Positions 53,285 through 63,503 of a stretch of DNA of 64,000 nt are shown here, piece by piece (position 1 is the first letter of the stretch; each line of letters begins with the position of its first letter). The stretch lies in the NCBI GenBank assembly GCA_950295325.1, contig OX485809.1, forward strand, positions 33,618,144-33,682,143, in the 5' to 3' direction. This DNA is from Polytrichum commune. Its lineage: Eukaryota; Streptophyta; Polytrichopsida; Polytrichales; Polytrichaceae. Under the pieces are notes generated by a model, which worked only from the letters and a program-made list of their open reading frames with translations, searched no databases and was not told the DNA's origin. Position numbers and translations under genes: made by a program.

Positions 53285-54495
53285 ATGTGCATGTGTGTGT
53301 TTTCCCGGGTACAAATTGAAAGGACATTCATTCGGTGGGGAGCAATCCATCAAAGGAAACCATGGGGCATCATCAGGTGATAATAAGCATCCGGGGTCTA
53401 CAACTAGCCCTTTCATTCATGATAGATGAGTTTACATAAAGGCTACCAACTCCAAGCCTTCGTCTACAAGCAAATTCTCAACTTACTTAATGGCTTATGC
53501 AATAAGTTAGATTATCTACAAATGCAAAGGTTGGAGTAGTGATGCAAGATATGACGATGATGCTTCTTGTGTATCATATAAAGATGCTCCATGTTGGCTT
53601 AGGATTCATGTCACTCAACAAAGAGAATTCAATAAGAAGCCTACAACCTATATGTTTATGGTGGATTTATTCCAACTTAATTTTAAGGTTCCCAACATTT
53701 TTACCTTTAGCTTACTTGAGTGGCATGAGTCCTTGGTCCTCGCCACTAATTAGATGCAACTCCTTGATAATACCTACTCACATTGTGTTGGCCATGACAA
53801 GGAATTTCATGCCTCCAACTTTTCCTACTCTTTGATCTCCCTCCTCCCAAAATTCTAGTATGTCATGCCAAGGAATTTGCGGTTTGGTTTTCTAACACCT
53901 ACCAAGAGTGTAATACCAAAAAGTTGACCCCCCCTGCAAGTTAATTGTTTGTTCATCCCAATTTGATATCACTCGACTAATTTGGGGTCTCTGACTATGA
54001 TTTAGGATTAACGTAGCTATAATTCACAACTGAAAACGGCGTTTTGAGCCTCCTCTCTCCCCCGGTTCAGCCTCCCCATTGGTGGTAGGTGTTGTGAACA
54101 TTCACCCAGGGATTTGTGAAGGTGAATGATGAGGGTCTTCCTATGGGGAAGCAAAGCAAAAAGAAAAGCCTCTAGCACAGATTCTAGATACTACTTCAGT
54201 TGCATGTACCATCTTGAACGAGATACAGAACCTAGTAGACCTCATCAGCAGGGAATTTAGCACAAAAGGGGCCGGGGACCGAAATCTATTGGGTATGGGG
54301 TTTTCATTGTCTGCGCAAAAGTACTGTTAAAGACTGTGGCACCAAAAGGCGCAGCAAGTGACATTTGCAAATCATGGCCACACTCCATCGATCGGCAGGC
54401 ATATTAAGACACACACGTATTCACACCCGACTGGAGGTGTAATAGAAAGTTATTTGTCGACAGCAGCGAAATTGGTAATACCCACACTAACGATG
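53285..54495. other. Mostly unassigned; degenerate minus-strand frame at 53350-53880
   Basis: The minus strand from 53880 to 53350 can be read with few stops, but no family was recognised. Part of it (53400-53460) resembles 24715-24775. 53885-54495 holds nothing recognised. Confidence 0.35.
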
Positions 54496-54499
54496 AGAT

Positions 54500-54960
54500 C
54501 CCATGCAGGTAATAACAGTCCACTAGATTCTATATAATAGTGGGTTGGAGGTGTTGTCAAGTAGATAAACAAAAGCAAGCAAGCAACTACATTCTAGTGG
54601 CCTATTAGAATGTGGATGTAACCCAAGGACAAACCCGCCCAAATGTAGAGGCAATATGATGGGGTAGGGTTTCTATGTGCCAACTAGCTACTCCCACCTT
54701 CTCAAATTTGAACTCACCTCCTAACCTCCTTTCAAAACTGGTCTTCAATCCTTCAGCGACCAAACCGGCACTTGTGGGTGTACGATTTTTTAGTGAGCGC
54801 ATGGAAATCTAGCAGTCCGTCTCCACTGCCCTCCACATTCTAACCAACCATCCAAATGTGGTTGGATGCCAACTTGTGCTTACCTACATGTGAACATGTG
54901 TGACCCACTATTACCTAGAATCTAGTGGGCGTGCAGTCTATGTGGAAACTCACCCGAACT
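54500..54960. mobile_element. MITE with GTGAGTTTYCAT inverted ends, near-complete copy
   Basis: Left CCACTAGATTCTATATAATAG...GGTTGGAGGTGTT and right (inverted) CTATTACCTAGAATCTAGTGGG...GGAAACTCACC give inverted repeats of about 100 bp. The interior (aagtgccggt, tcaaatttgagaagg when inverted) matches the split copy 43530-45015. Confidence 0.75.
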
Positions 54961-54964
54961 ACAC

Positions 54965-55430
54965 TACACTACACTCAGACAGCCCGCCCACCCACCGATC
55001 TTCTTCTTTCGCCAGAAGACAAAATAGAAATCATGGGCCTCTGCTGATGTGTTCCAAGCAAAAGGATAATAGCCACTACTAACGTGTGTATTGGGATCGA
55101 ATTGTGCTATGGCAAACTTTAACACCTTGGCTCGAGTCTTCACATACTTGGAACAAATACCTCTGCACAAGTGTGTAAATTGCAATTAATTATGCACACA
55201 GAGGAGGCTCGAGTGGTGAGGAGGTACGGCAAGTTGGCCCCAGTGACTTTCAACGTCCATAGTGGACCCGAATCATTGTCTTCTTCATTCTTCGAGTGAT
55301 TTCCCAGGATCGTATATAGGCTAGCAGCAGGCAATGATGGAAACCTTTTGAGTTGCTTTGTATGGGTTGGGTGGGGTTGGGGCAGCCCACCTACTAGATT
55401 ATAGGCACTGAAGTTTTTGACTGTCAGTGA
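54965..55430. other. Short unassigned stretch
   Basis: No gene or repeat recognised between the MITE and the transposase relic. Confidence 0.4.
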
Positions 55431-55435
55431 CTACC

Positions 55436-56690
55436 ATCTACCCTGTATGTCGGTTAACAATGGGTAGTGGAAATTTTCTTAACGCATAGATGAGTATTAA
55501 TGGATTCAAAGTTTGATGAAGAAGAAGGTAACACTTATAAATGTAACATAAGTGAGATACTGTTTTACCATTAAGTGAAGTTTCGAAGTACGAGTGAGGA
55601 GTTTCGTTCCTCCGTTTTAGTTTTTTCTGGGGATGGAAGAAGGCGTTTATGGAGGTCTGTTGGAGTTGATTCACGTGGAGGAGATCAATCTCTTTGCTCA
55701 AGCTTTTTCTAGTTTCTTAACCACATGCGTAACATCAATAGACCTTTGCTCAAGACAATGACGTAAAGTTTGAAGAGAAGACTGTACATCCTTGTGACAC
55801 ATGTGGACTGCATGTTCAGGTGTGATTGGGTTGAACGTTTGTGTCGATTCCTCGTCGTAGGGTAGTGAGGGATTCATCAATTATTCAAGTCAATTATTGG
55901 CTTTATAGTTGATGAATTCTTCTGTCATCATGGTAGGTTAGATATTTGAGCTTGCTTCACTTACCACACTAAGTTGCTCCAAAAGCGTGGTGATTTTTGC
56001 ACTTCTTTTTGGCGAGCCTAGTGTAATGCTTGATTGGTAGTTAGAACATATTGTATTCCAATGTGACTCCAACAATTTTGAATGGTCTTAGGAGTATCCC
56101 CATGTCTCCAAGAGTGGGCAATCATGAAGATTGTTTGATACACATCAAGCTCCGGATTTTGGGTAGACATCAAACAATTGATCTTATGCTTAATCATTTG
56201 CTTGCAATATTGTGGTTTGAATGATGATGTTATTCTTGCATCCATGGATTGACATCTACTAGTGGTGTTGGGGTGGTGGAAAGTCTAATTGAGTAATTTG
56301 TAGCCTTGATCCTATGGTAGAAATTTGGTATCCTGAGAAGTTATCAACAACAAGCAAAACAATATGTTTGGCCTATGGAACCATTCTTGCCTCAAAATCT
56401 AGTATAAACCTTTCAAATAATTGTATTGTCATCCAAGCCTTCTTGTTGGCTGCCCACAAAATACCAAGATTATGAGGATTCACAATGTTTCTTTGGGAGA
56501 GGGCTCTATGCTTCACAAATTTTCTAATAACAAAAGGAGGTAGCTTAATGCTACCATCAACGTTAATGGTCAATGCGATTGTGATCCTTTCTTTCTGTTT
56601 TTTTCTTTTTTTTCTTCTTTCCCTTACTAGACAAACAATGTGGCTAGTGTATGATTGGCTCTAATTGATAGGAGAGCCCTACTGGAAGAA
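55436..56690 (-). pseudogene. pogo/Tigger-like (Tc1/mariner superfamily) transposase, broken
   Basis: On the minus strand, in order: HTLATLFV (56665-56633) and ERITIALTINVDGSIKLPPF with the first catalytic D (near 56560). ANKKAWMTIQLFERFILDFEARM and LLVVDNFSGY with the second D (near 56345) follow. MDARITSSFKPQYCKQMIKHKI...TIQNCWSHIGI (56245-56018), the DVQSSLQTLRHCLEQRS helix (55880-55698) and QTSINAFF (55659-55636) close the series. This is the domain order of CENP-B-like pogo/Tigger transposases, minus the N-terminal helix-turn-helix domains. Stops (for example after EARMVP) and frameshifts (near 55700) make it non-functional. It is a plausible past source for the TA-flanked MITEs here. 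Confidence 0.88.
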
Positions 56691-57019
56691 ACTATCTCCA
56701 AAGACCAATTCAAGTTGGCCTATCTTGCATTTGAAAAAATGACATATATGACATTTTAATGTGCCATGTGACATTTTCATGAATAGCATGTTATTAGAGC
56801 TTTATTGCTAATACGTTGCCATGAATGAACCTGACTTTGTCGATACATCAAGATCTTTATCTTTTGAGCCAAACTTAACTCTGAAGTGTTTCCCATCTCT
56901 ACTTCTCTAGATTTAATTGAAATTTAGTTGCTAAATTGACCCTAAACCACATGGACACAAATTCTATCCACAAAACTACAACAACACCTCAAAATTCTAG
57001 AGACAAAACTCTTGGCCAC

Positions 57020-57375
57020 CACATGAGACTTTGAAGGGAGATTTTGGACAAGCATAACTCACTCGTTAGATGATAGATTCAACCCAAACTACTACCCTTG
57101 GAATCGTATTTTCAATAGCTTTCTAAGGGTAGCAATTTGACCTACAAAATTGAAAGTCAAAAGCAACATTCTCAAGAATTTGAGCACTCTCAACAAAACT
57201 TTTGGCTACTGTAGGAGCCTTGGAGGGTAAATTTTGGACAAGGATAACTCACTTGCTGGATGATGGATTCAACAAAATGGTACTGTTGGAATTGTCATTT
57301 CAATAGATTCCTAATGCTACATGATTTGACCTACAAAATTGGAATTAGAAGCAACATTCTCAAGAATCCGACCAC
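57020..57375. repeat. ~184-bp imperfect tandem duplication
   Basis: Unit 1 near 57035-57175 and unit 2 near 57218-57358 share ATTTTGGACAAGCATAACTC, GATGATAGATTCAA, ATTTGACCTACAAAATTG and AAGCAACATTCTCAAGAAT at matching spacing. No coding assignment. Confidence 0.8.
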
Positions 57376-57639
57376 GGATACATTGTGGTTCAAACAACTA
57401 GGGAAAACTAAGTTGACGAGACTTGAGAGGAACTGGAAATCAATATCCTTACTTCATCATCTCTTATTGGGAGTTTATTTGGAGCTTATGTATATGATAT
57501 GTTATATTGAATGGTATTATAAAATATAATAAAAGTTATCAAGTATAGAGGGAAACTATACAAAGAGGGGAGTAGACATTCAAGTAACACTTAACACCTT
57601 TGTAGATTGTATACCTACAATGATAAGATAGATGGGTCT

Positions 57640-57830
57640 TAAGTGGCTCATTTTCCTAATCGGACCCCTAGATTTGATTGGTATGTGGTTCCGTGAGGAT
57701 CAAAGAGCAAACACCATAAAAATGCATGTTTAAAAGAAATTGGACTATGGCTTCAAATATTACTAACTACTCTACACTTAATAATGAACATAATTGGGAG
57801 GACCATTGTATTGTGTTAAGAAATCGGCAA
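57640..57830 (-). repeat. GGTATGTGGGTG MITE family, inverted fragment
   Basis: Reverse complement matches 60740-60990 (aacatgc.ttttatggtgtttgctcttt, accaatcaaatctaggggtc). It includes the uninterrupted target region ccacttaagaccc, which carries a MITE at 60986. Confidence 0.7.
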
Positions 57831-58149
57831 GAAAACAGTAGAACCGTGAGGCTCTGTCCTTTATAATGAAAGACTACAACTGTAGTTGTCCATTTTGCTC
57901 ATGCCAGTCCATGGCTATTTATTATACCTACAACCAAACCTTTCTTGAATTTTGTGCACCTTCTTCTCAAATGCGGGTCAAGAACTAAAGCTACTCATTT
58001 ATCACCCAATTGTTTTTTTAAATAATTAACAACTGCCAAAATAACTATAGTTAACTAGATTTTTTTTCATTACATTTTAAAGAGAAACTATAGTTAGCTA
58101 TATAGATAGATAGATAAACTATAGTTAACATCCACATTAAATAAAATGT

Positions 58150-58370
58150 TGCCGTTGTGAATAGGGTTGCCTCGTGACCCCATGCAAATTAATATCACTA
58201 AAACTCATAACTTTGTTGTTCATGAATATAGAAGCCACTAAATTTTTTTAAAAAAATCTTTGCATTTTGTTCAATGATTATACATTCTCAAAATAGTGTG
58301 GATTGCTGGGAAATTAGCGTGGGGTAACCTAAATGGCAGATATTTGTGTAGACATTGGGTTTCCTGGGTG
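58150..58370 (+). repeat. Dispersed repeat (GGTTGCCTCTTCACCCATRC family), copy 3
   Basis: Blocks gggttgcctcgtgaccccatgcaaat, aactttgttgttcat and gtgtggattgctgg match 9680-9905 and 47570-47790. Confidence 0.6.
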
Positions 58371-58575
58371 CCCTAGTTCAAAGCTTTTGGCAAGTCTAGC
58401 TTATGTGGGCCTTTTACTGTTGTGGAGGCTTTTGTGGTAATTTGGATAAGTGACCTGGCTCTTGAATGCAAAAGGAGAGGTGTGGATTCCACCATTAAAC
58501 CACAAACCACTTGTGAAACCTATGAATAGGCTACTCTTGTGTGATTTAAACATCTAGGATTCCAATCTTAAACTA

Positions 58576-58800
58576 CACTACGTATGATATTTAGTATCAC
58601 TTACTATTCGGAGCTACGCAATGCTATATCTTTTTTTACTATCGATGTATTTCTTAACCAAGTAACGTTATCAATGTTCCATAATATAATATCCAAACAA
58701 CCAATTTGACATTTGTGGGTAAAAAATGAGATTTACAGTAAATAGATATAGCATTGCGTAACTCCAAAGAGTAAGTGACACTAACTACAATATTTCGTGT
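58576..58800. mobile_element. TA-flanked MITE, 220-bp family, copy 4
   Basis: Starts CACTACGTATGATATTTAGT and ends ACAATATTTCGTG, with TA flanks in C-TA ... TA-G context. Subterminal inverted repeat CTACGCAATGCTATA / TATAGCATTGCGTAA. Confidence 0.9.
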
Positions 58801-58889
58801 AGTACTTGTCTAAATTTTGAACAAATATGGAAACTGATGAAAACAAAAAGACTAGGGTCCCTTTTGCATTGAAGACCCATGCATTCTTT

Positions 58890-59010
58890 TTGATGTGCAG
58901 GGTCAACAATTGTATTTATAGAATTCGAGAATAAACATAGTCTAATTCCCGAATGGAATTTGGCTTATTCCCAACCCCACCCAATGCACAAACTTAGTTG
59001 AAGAATGTTA
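58890..59010 (-). repeat. Dispersed repeat (TTGGGTGGGGCYGGGAAYAA family), copy 3
   Basis: Reverse complement reads cattgggtggggttgggaataagcc...agactatgtttattctcg, as in copies 1 and 2. Confidence 0.5.
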
Positions 59011-59014
59011 TGAC

Positions 59015-60105
59015 GAAGAATTTGATGCCAAGAGTTCACAATTAACTCTAATTTTTTATACATAAGTTAAGTAGAATTAAAGTGCAAAGGGCCAGAATAA
59101 ATCAATCAGACATAAAAACAAATTGATCAACTCCTACACTCGTAATTTGCACTCATCAATTCCACCCATTTGTATGCATAAAACAAAAAAAAAACAAAAA
59201 AATTCATGGATGCAAATCGCTGCCCACCTGCCTGACCGCAATCAATGGAGAAACTTGAAAATAAAGCAAGACGATATACTGAACCTAATCTTCTCATCAA
59301 GAAGGAATGTAATTGGAATGTTGGAACCTCGGTGAATCCATTGGAACTAATTAAGTTAGTCGCAAAACATGGCCGGCCTGAGACTTTGATGGCCACTTCG
59401 TGAGCCTGATTACCTGTCGTTCTGATCTACTACTTACACTAGTCCCCTTTAATGTTACACATCACAATAAGTTCGGACTAATTAATCAAGGTACTTAATT
59501 AGCAACTTACCACGTGTAAGTGCATTAAGGCTGTTAATTTTTTTCCTACTAACCCTGTTATGTTAATTAGGACTTGATGGTCTTTTAAATCACGCCTTCT
59601 GTCCAATTCCAAGCGCCAGCGTAATCATCCACCCACCACTTAAATGTTGCTTCATCACTTCACTTGGAGATGAAAAAAAACAAGCCTATATAAACCGCAA
59701 AATCTGAACTTGATTTGTCATAGCCATTGAACCACTTCAAACCCGATGATGGGGCACCCATTGTAGAGGCGCCTATTCCCAATCGCATCCCCATCGGCGA
59801 TTTTTAGGGGATTGGAATTTCGATCAAGTGGGGATTGGATTTCGAGTAGGCTGGAACCGATAGTGTCATGATAAATATATCATGGTTTTGAGTGTTAAAG
59901 TGAGGAGGAAGGAGCAGTTATGGCAGACTCTGGACATTGACAATATGTTCGAACCAACTTTTGGTTTTAGAATTCATGGTAGTTTCAATTGAAGGAATAA
60001 AATAACCCGAAGAATTGTAGTCTTCCTAATCTCTATCTACCTACACATGCATTTTTTTTTATAACGGTGTGTGTTTCTCTAGATCTGGCGAAGAATCTCT
60101 TTAGT
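59015..60105. other. Intergenic stretch without recognised features
   Basis: No family resemblance or terminal repeats. Open frames at 59123-59335 and 59127-59396 overlap on opposite strands. Confidence 0.5.
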
Positions 60106-60109
60106 GATT

Positions 60110-60262
60110 GATTATGGACCCCACCTTCAAGAAATAGGCTTGACACAAATTCCGGAAGACCATGTCAAAGGCAAGGGCCTTAGACAATTGGTACGGCCTT
60201 TGGATGAGAGTCAAGGCCCTCATAGTTACATGGTCATGGTCCTTGGCTCATGTGTGAAGTCG
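60110..60262 (+). repeat. Diverged 3' part of the GGCCACTTCACAC Tourist-like family
   Basis: Holds ccggaagaccatg, gtacggcctttgga, and the end catggtcatggtccttggctcatgtgtgaag. Confidence 0.5.
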
Positions 60263-60265
60263 CCC

Positions 60266-60625
60266 TTAGTGTCATATCATGTGTTTATGTCAATGTGGTA
60301 GCTCTTCTAGGGACACTTTGTGTGAATAAGTTTACAAGTATTGTCATCCCAACTTACATTTCCGTACTGAAAAACGCTTACAATTGTTGGTGTACTATGC
60401 TTATTACCATGTCTACAATGAAACATTGTCATGGATGATTGAAATTTGGATGAAAGATCTCGTAGGAAGTGACAAAACTTGCACCATTGTAAACCTATAA
60501 TGCCCAAAATGTTCTTACATGGAGTGACAAATAATTTTAAGTTTGGATTCAGTGTTGGTGACATTACACGAACAATTTATAATTAGTATTGAGAAAAACA
60601 AATAGAATTGGTGACACTAAATACA
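60266..60625 (-). mobile_element. CACTAAATA-ended 360-bp family, copy 3
   Basis: Inverted relative to 28463-28818: its reverse complement contains gtatttagtgtcaccaattctatttgt and gtaatgtcaccaacact. One terminus is lost at the junction with the next element (60626). Confidence 0.7.
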
Positions 60626-61560
60626 ATAAGGTACGTGGGTGTTATTTGGTTCGTTTTCATGTTCTCCAACTTCTACCAATTAGATTCACATAACGAAAGT
60701 TGTGTTGCATTAGCAAATGTACAATGAAACTTTCAAAAAAAAATTAAAATTTAGACCTCCCCTAATTTAGTTATGATTAATCGGAAGTGCATTTTTATTG
60801 AGCTCTTAATTAGATATATAGGTCCTCCCAATTGTGTTCGGTACTGAGTATAGAGTAATTCTTAACATTTGAAAATGTAGTCCAATCTTTGCTAAACATG
60901 TGTCTTTGTGGTGTTTGCTCTTCAATCCTCACTAAACCACACACCAATCAAATATAGGGGTCTGATTAAAAAAACAATCCACTTAAGGGCCACTTCACAC
61001 ACGAGATAGAGAGCCCATCACCATTACACTTCAAGCACTCTCATTGGTGGAAAGGACGGAGCCGGTCCAAGTTCGCTTCACACTACGCTTGAGGGACCAA
61101 CATAGTATGTGAACGCAAGATGGATGTAAAGTCTACATGGATTCCTACATGGCATCGAATGGATCGTGTTTCATGGTCACTTGGATTATTTTCAAAAACC
61201 ACCTCTTGGAGGTAGGCCTAACCCAAAACCGGAAGACCATGGCACTCCAAACACTCACAACCATTGATTCGCTCTATTTCATCATGCATGAAGACCCGCA
61301 TGAATAGACATTCATTGAAATAGCATTTGGACGAGGGTCCGGTCACATACAACTTCACACTACACTTGAGGGCCCGCGACCACACTACATGACTTTGGAG
61401 GTGTGTTGGGACGGCGGCCTTTGGACACTTTCTTTTGGGCTCTCACAATTTCATGGTCACGGCTCTTGGCTTGTGTGTGAAGTGGCCCTTAGACCCATCT
61501 ACCTCATATTTAATGTGGCACACTCTCACCAGGGCTTGTGACCGAGTTAATAAGTAAAGT
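60626..61560 (+). mobile_element. GGTATGTGGGTG MITE family copy hosting a Tourist-like MITE
   Basis: Starts TAAGGTACGTGGGTGTTATT and continues as in 21553-21924 (inverted) and 50870-51160. The sequence ...ccactta is cut by the MITE 60986-61498 and resumes as gacccatctacct, the junction intact at 51134-51150. Confidence 0.7.
60986..61498. mobile_element. Tourist-like MITE (GGCCACTTCACAC family), copy 5, TTA flanks
   Basis: Complete copy, GGGCCACTTCACACACGAG ... GTGTGTGAAGTGGCCC. TTA precedes (60983-60985) and follows (61499-61501), with one extra A on the left. Confidence 0.85.
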
Positions 61561-61749
61561 AAAGGTAGGCTCGGTGTGAATGCACCATATATACAATACT
61601 GGCTTTGCGTCTCTATATACTCTGGTCTTCGTCCCTTGAGTCACTGCCGGCACTTACTTCCGCCATGTTACTTACAAATGGGAAAGGCAGGCAGTAATTA
61701 CTACGGCTTGCGTGTGTGGAAAGGGGGCACTAATTTCGTCGCTGCTTGT

Positions 61750-62337
61750 TTGCCCCCTGCAGTAGTAGTAAAGGTACCGGACCTGTTCGGGGGGCCAAGG
61801 ATTTGTGCCAATGTTTGGGAGGATTTTTGGGCATAATCGGTCAAAATCCAAGTGTTTCGAAGGCCAACCGGTCACATGTTGTGATTTTTCAGTTTTTTAA
61901 AAAGAATTAATTTGAGGTTTGTTGTATTGATTCGTCTAAAATAATTGCCTCTTGTAGTTGTAAAGGTACCGGACATGTTCGGGTGGCCAAGGATTTGTGC
62001 CAATGTTCAGGAAGACTTTTGGGCATAATCGGTCAAAATCCAAGTGTTTCAAAGGCCAACCGGTCACATGTTGTGATCTGTCAGTTGTTTAAAAGAATTA
62101 ATTTGAGGTTTGTTGTATAGATTCGTCTAAAATGATTGCCCCCTGCAGTAATAAAGGTACCGGACTTGTTCGGGTGGCCAAGGACTTGTGCCAATGTCCG
62201 GGGAGATTTTTGGGCATAAATCGGTCAAAAATCGAGTGTTTCGAAGGCCAACGGGTCACATGTTATGATTTGTCAATTTTTTAGAAGAATTAGTTTGAGG
62301 TTTGTTGTATAGATTCGTCTAAAATGATTGGTGATTT
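61750..62337. repeat. Tandem triplication, ~191-bp unit, of an AACCGGT repeat
   Basis: Units start AAGGTACCGGAC at 61771, 61963 and 62154. Each holds GGATTTGTGCCAATGT or variant, gggcataatcggtcaaaatcc, AAGGCCAACCGGTCACATGT and ATTCGTCTAAAATGATTG. The core is related to the single-copy MITEs at 49544 and 50244. Confidence 0.92.
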
Positions 62338-62509
62338 TGTTGAAGGTAGAGCATGAGGTTGCTCATAGTCAGAGGATGGTGTTTGTTAAAGGTTTAAGAG
62401 TGAATGAGGTATGAATAAACCCCATACCGTTTGTGGAAAAGTGGGAGTCGAGATATCTCATGTGCATCATATGAACTGAGGAGGAAAATGGTATTAAAAG
62501 GCAAGGCAA

Positions 62510-63501
62510 GGGGCGAGGGTCACCATCTCACTCCACACATTGTTCATATGCCATTGGTTTGTTCTATTTTATCGTGTGTGAGGACATGCATGAATGAAAA
62601 TTCATTGAAATAGCATTTGGTTGAAGGCCCAGTCATAATAAATAAATAAAAACAACGTCTAGGGTTTGTCTACCCCGACGTGAATGGGAGCCCGTTCTAC
62701 TCTACCGTGATCATGTTTGACCAAGCGTCACTGTAGGGGTACTTCCTCCCTTTCAGGAGCAGGAATGCTATCTTGTGAGCGGTGAGCGGTGAGCAGTGAG
62801 CCGTGAGCAGAAAATTTGAATTTTTATTCTTCAAATTTTTCAATGAAATGTATGATATAGACCCTATGACCGTGGAGAATTTATGGTTTCATTCTATAAA
62901 ATCTGCATATTATTTAACAAAAATTAATCAAGGTCCTATTTCCTTTTTTTGAGTTTTCGTGGATAAATACTTAAAATTTTAATTTACATTCTTATCCCTT
63001 ATTTTATGTTCCCTATTATTTTGGAAGTTTTTTTTCTAAATTTTTTTTTCGTTTTCTTCCATTTCTTTTTATGGATGGTTTTTTCAAAAGTTTATAATTT
63101 CTTCCACTCCACGGTTATAGGCACCATCCACAGTTAAACGTACCATCTACTTTTAGTCATATTTGTAAAGAAACTATACGAAGAGTCCTACTCGGTGTAA
63201 AAATTAAGTCAAATATTCTGATTTTTTTTTAAATCAATTTTTTTCCAAAAATTTCAAATTTTCTGCTCACCGCTCGCCGCTCACTACTCACTGCTCACTG
63301 CTCACCGCTCACAAGATAGCGTCGTTGTTTCAGGAGGTGGGCTCCTTTAGGGCCCAGTCACATATGGGTTCACACTACACTTGAGGATATGTGACCACAC
63401 TACATGACTTTGGAGGTGTGTTGGGACGACCTTTGGACACTTTTTTGGGGGGCTCTCACAACTTCATGGTCATGGCTCTTGGCTCGTGTGTGAAGTGGCC
63501 C
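62510..63501. mobile_element. Tourist-like MITE copy 6, split by a 715-bp insertion
   Basis: Left part 62510-62635 (...TGAAATAGCATTTGGTTGAAG) and right part from 63351 (GGCCCAGTCACATATG...GTGTGTGAAGTGGCC) continue each other when compared with 46621-47121. The 5' portion before 62510 is diverged. Confidence 0.8.
62636..63350. mobile_element. 715-bp insertion with 10-bp duplication and GTGAGCR heptamer arms
   Basis: Exact direct repeat GGCCCAGTCA at 62626-62635 and 63351-63360. Inside, 62769-62818 reads GCTATCTTGTGAGCGGTGAG... as repeated GTGAGCR heptamers. The reverse complement lies at 63261-63321, ending ...AGATAGC. The centre is AT-rich and non-coding. The inverted arms do not reach the outer borders symmetrically (133 bp left, about 30 bp right). 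Confidence 0.88.
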
Positions 63502-63503
63502 TG

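Noticed and set aside
6205..58800. Assignment of the CACTAAATA-ended MITEs to the CACTA (CMC) superfamily
   Set aside because: CACTA elements make 3-bp duplications. Here flanks show only TA, and the empty-site comparison for a related element supports a 2-bp TA duplication at CTAG.
61750..62337. Regularly spaced AACCGGT repeats as a CRISPR or regulatory array
   Set aside because: The whole 191-bp unit is repeated, including the supposed spacers, so it is a plain tandem triplication.
62769..63321. GTGAGCR repeats as a CRISPR-like array
   Set aside because: They are heptamers without spacers, arranged as inverted arms inside a dated insertion in plant nuclear DNA.
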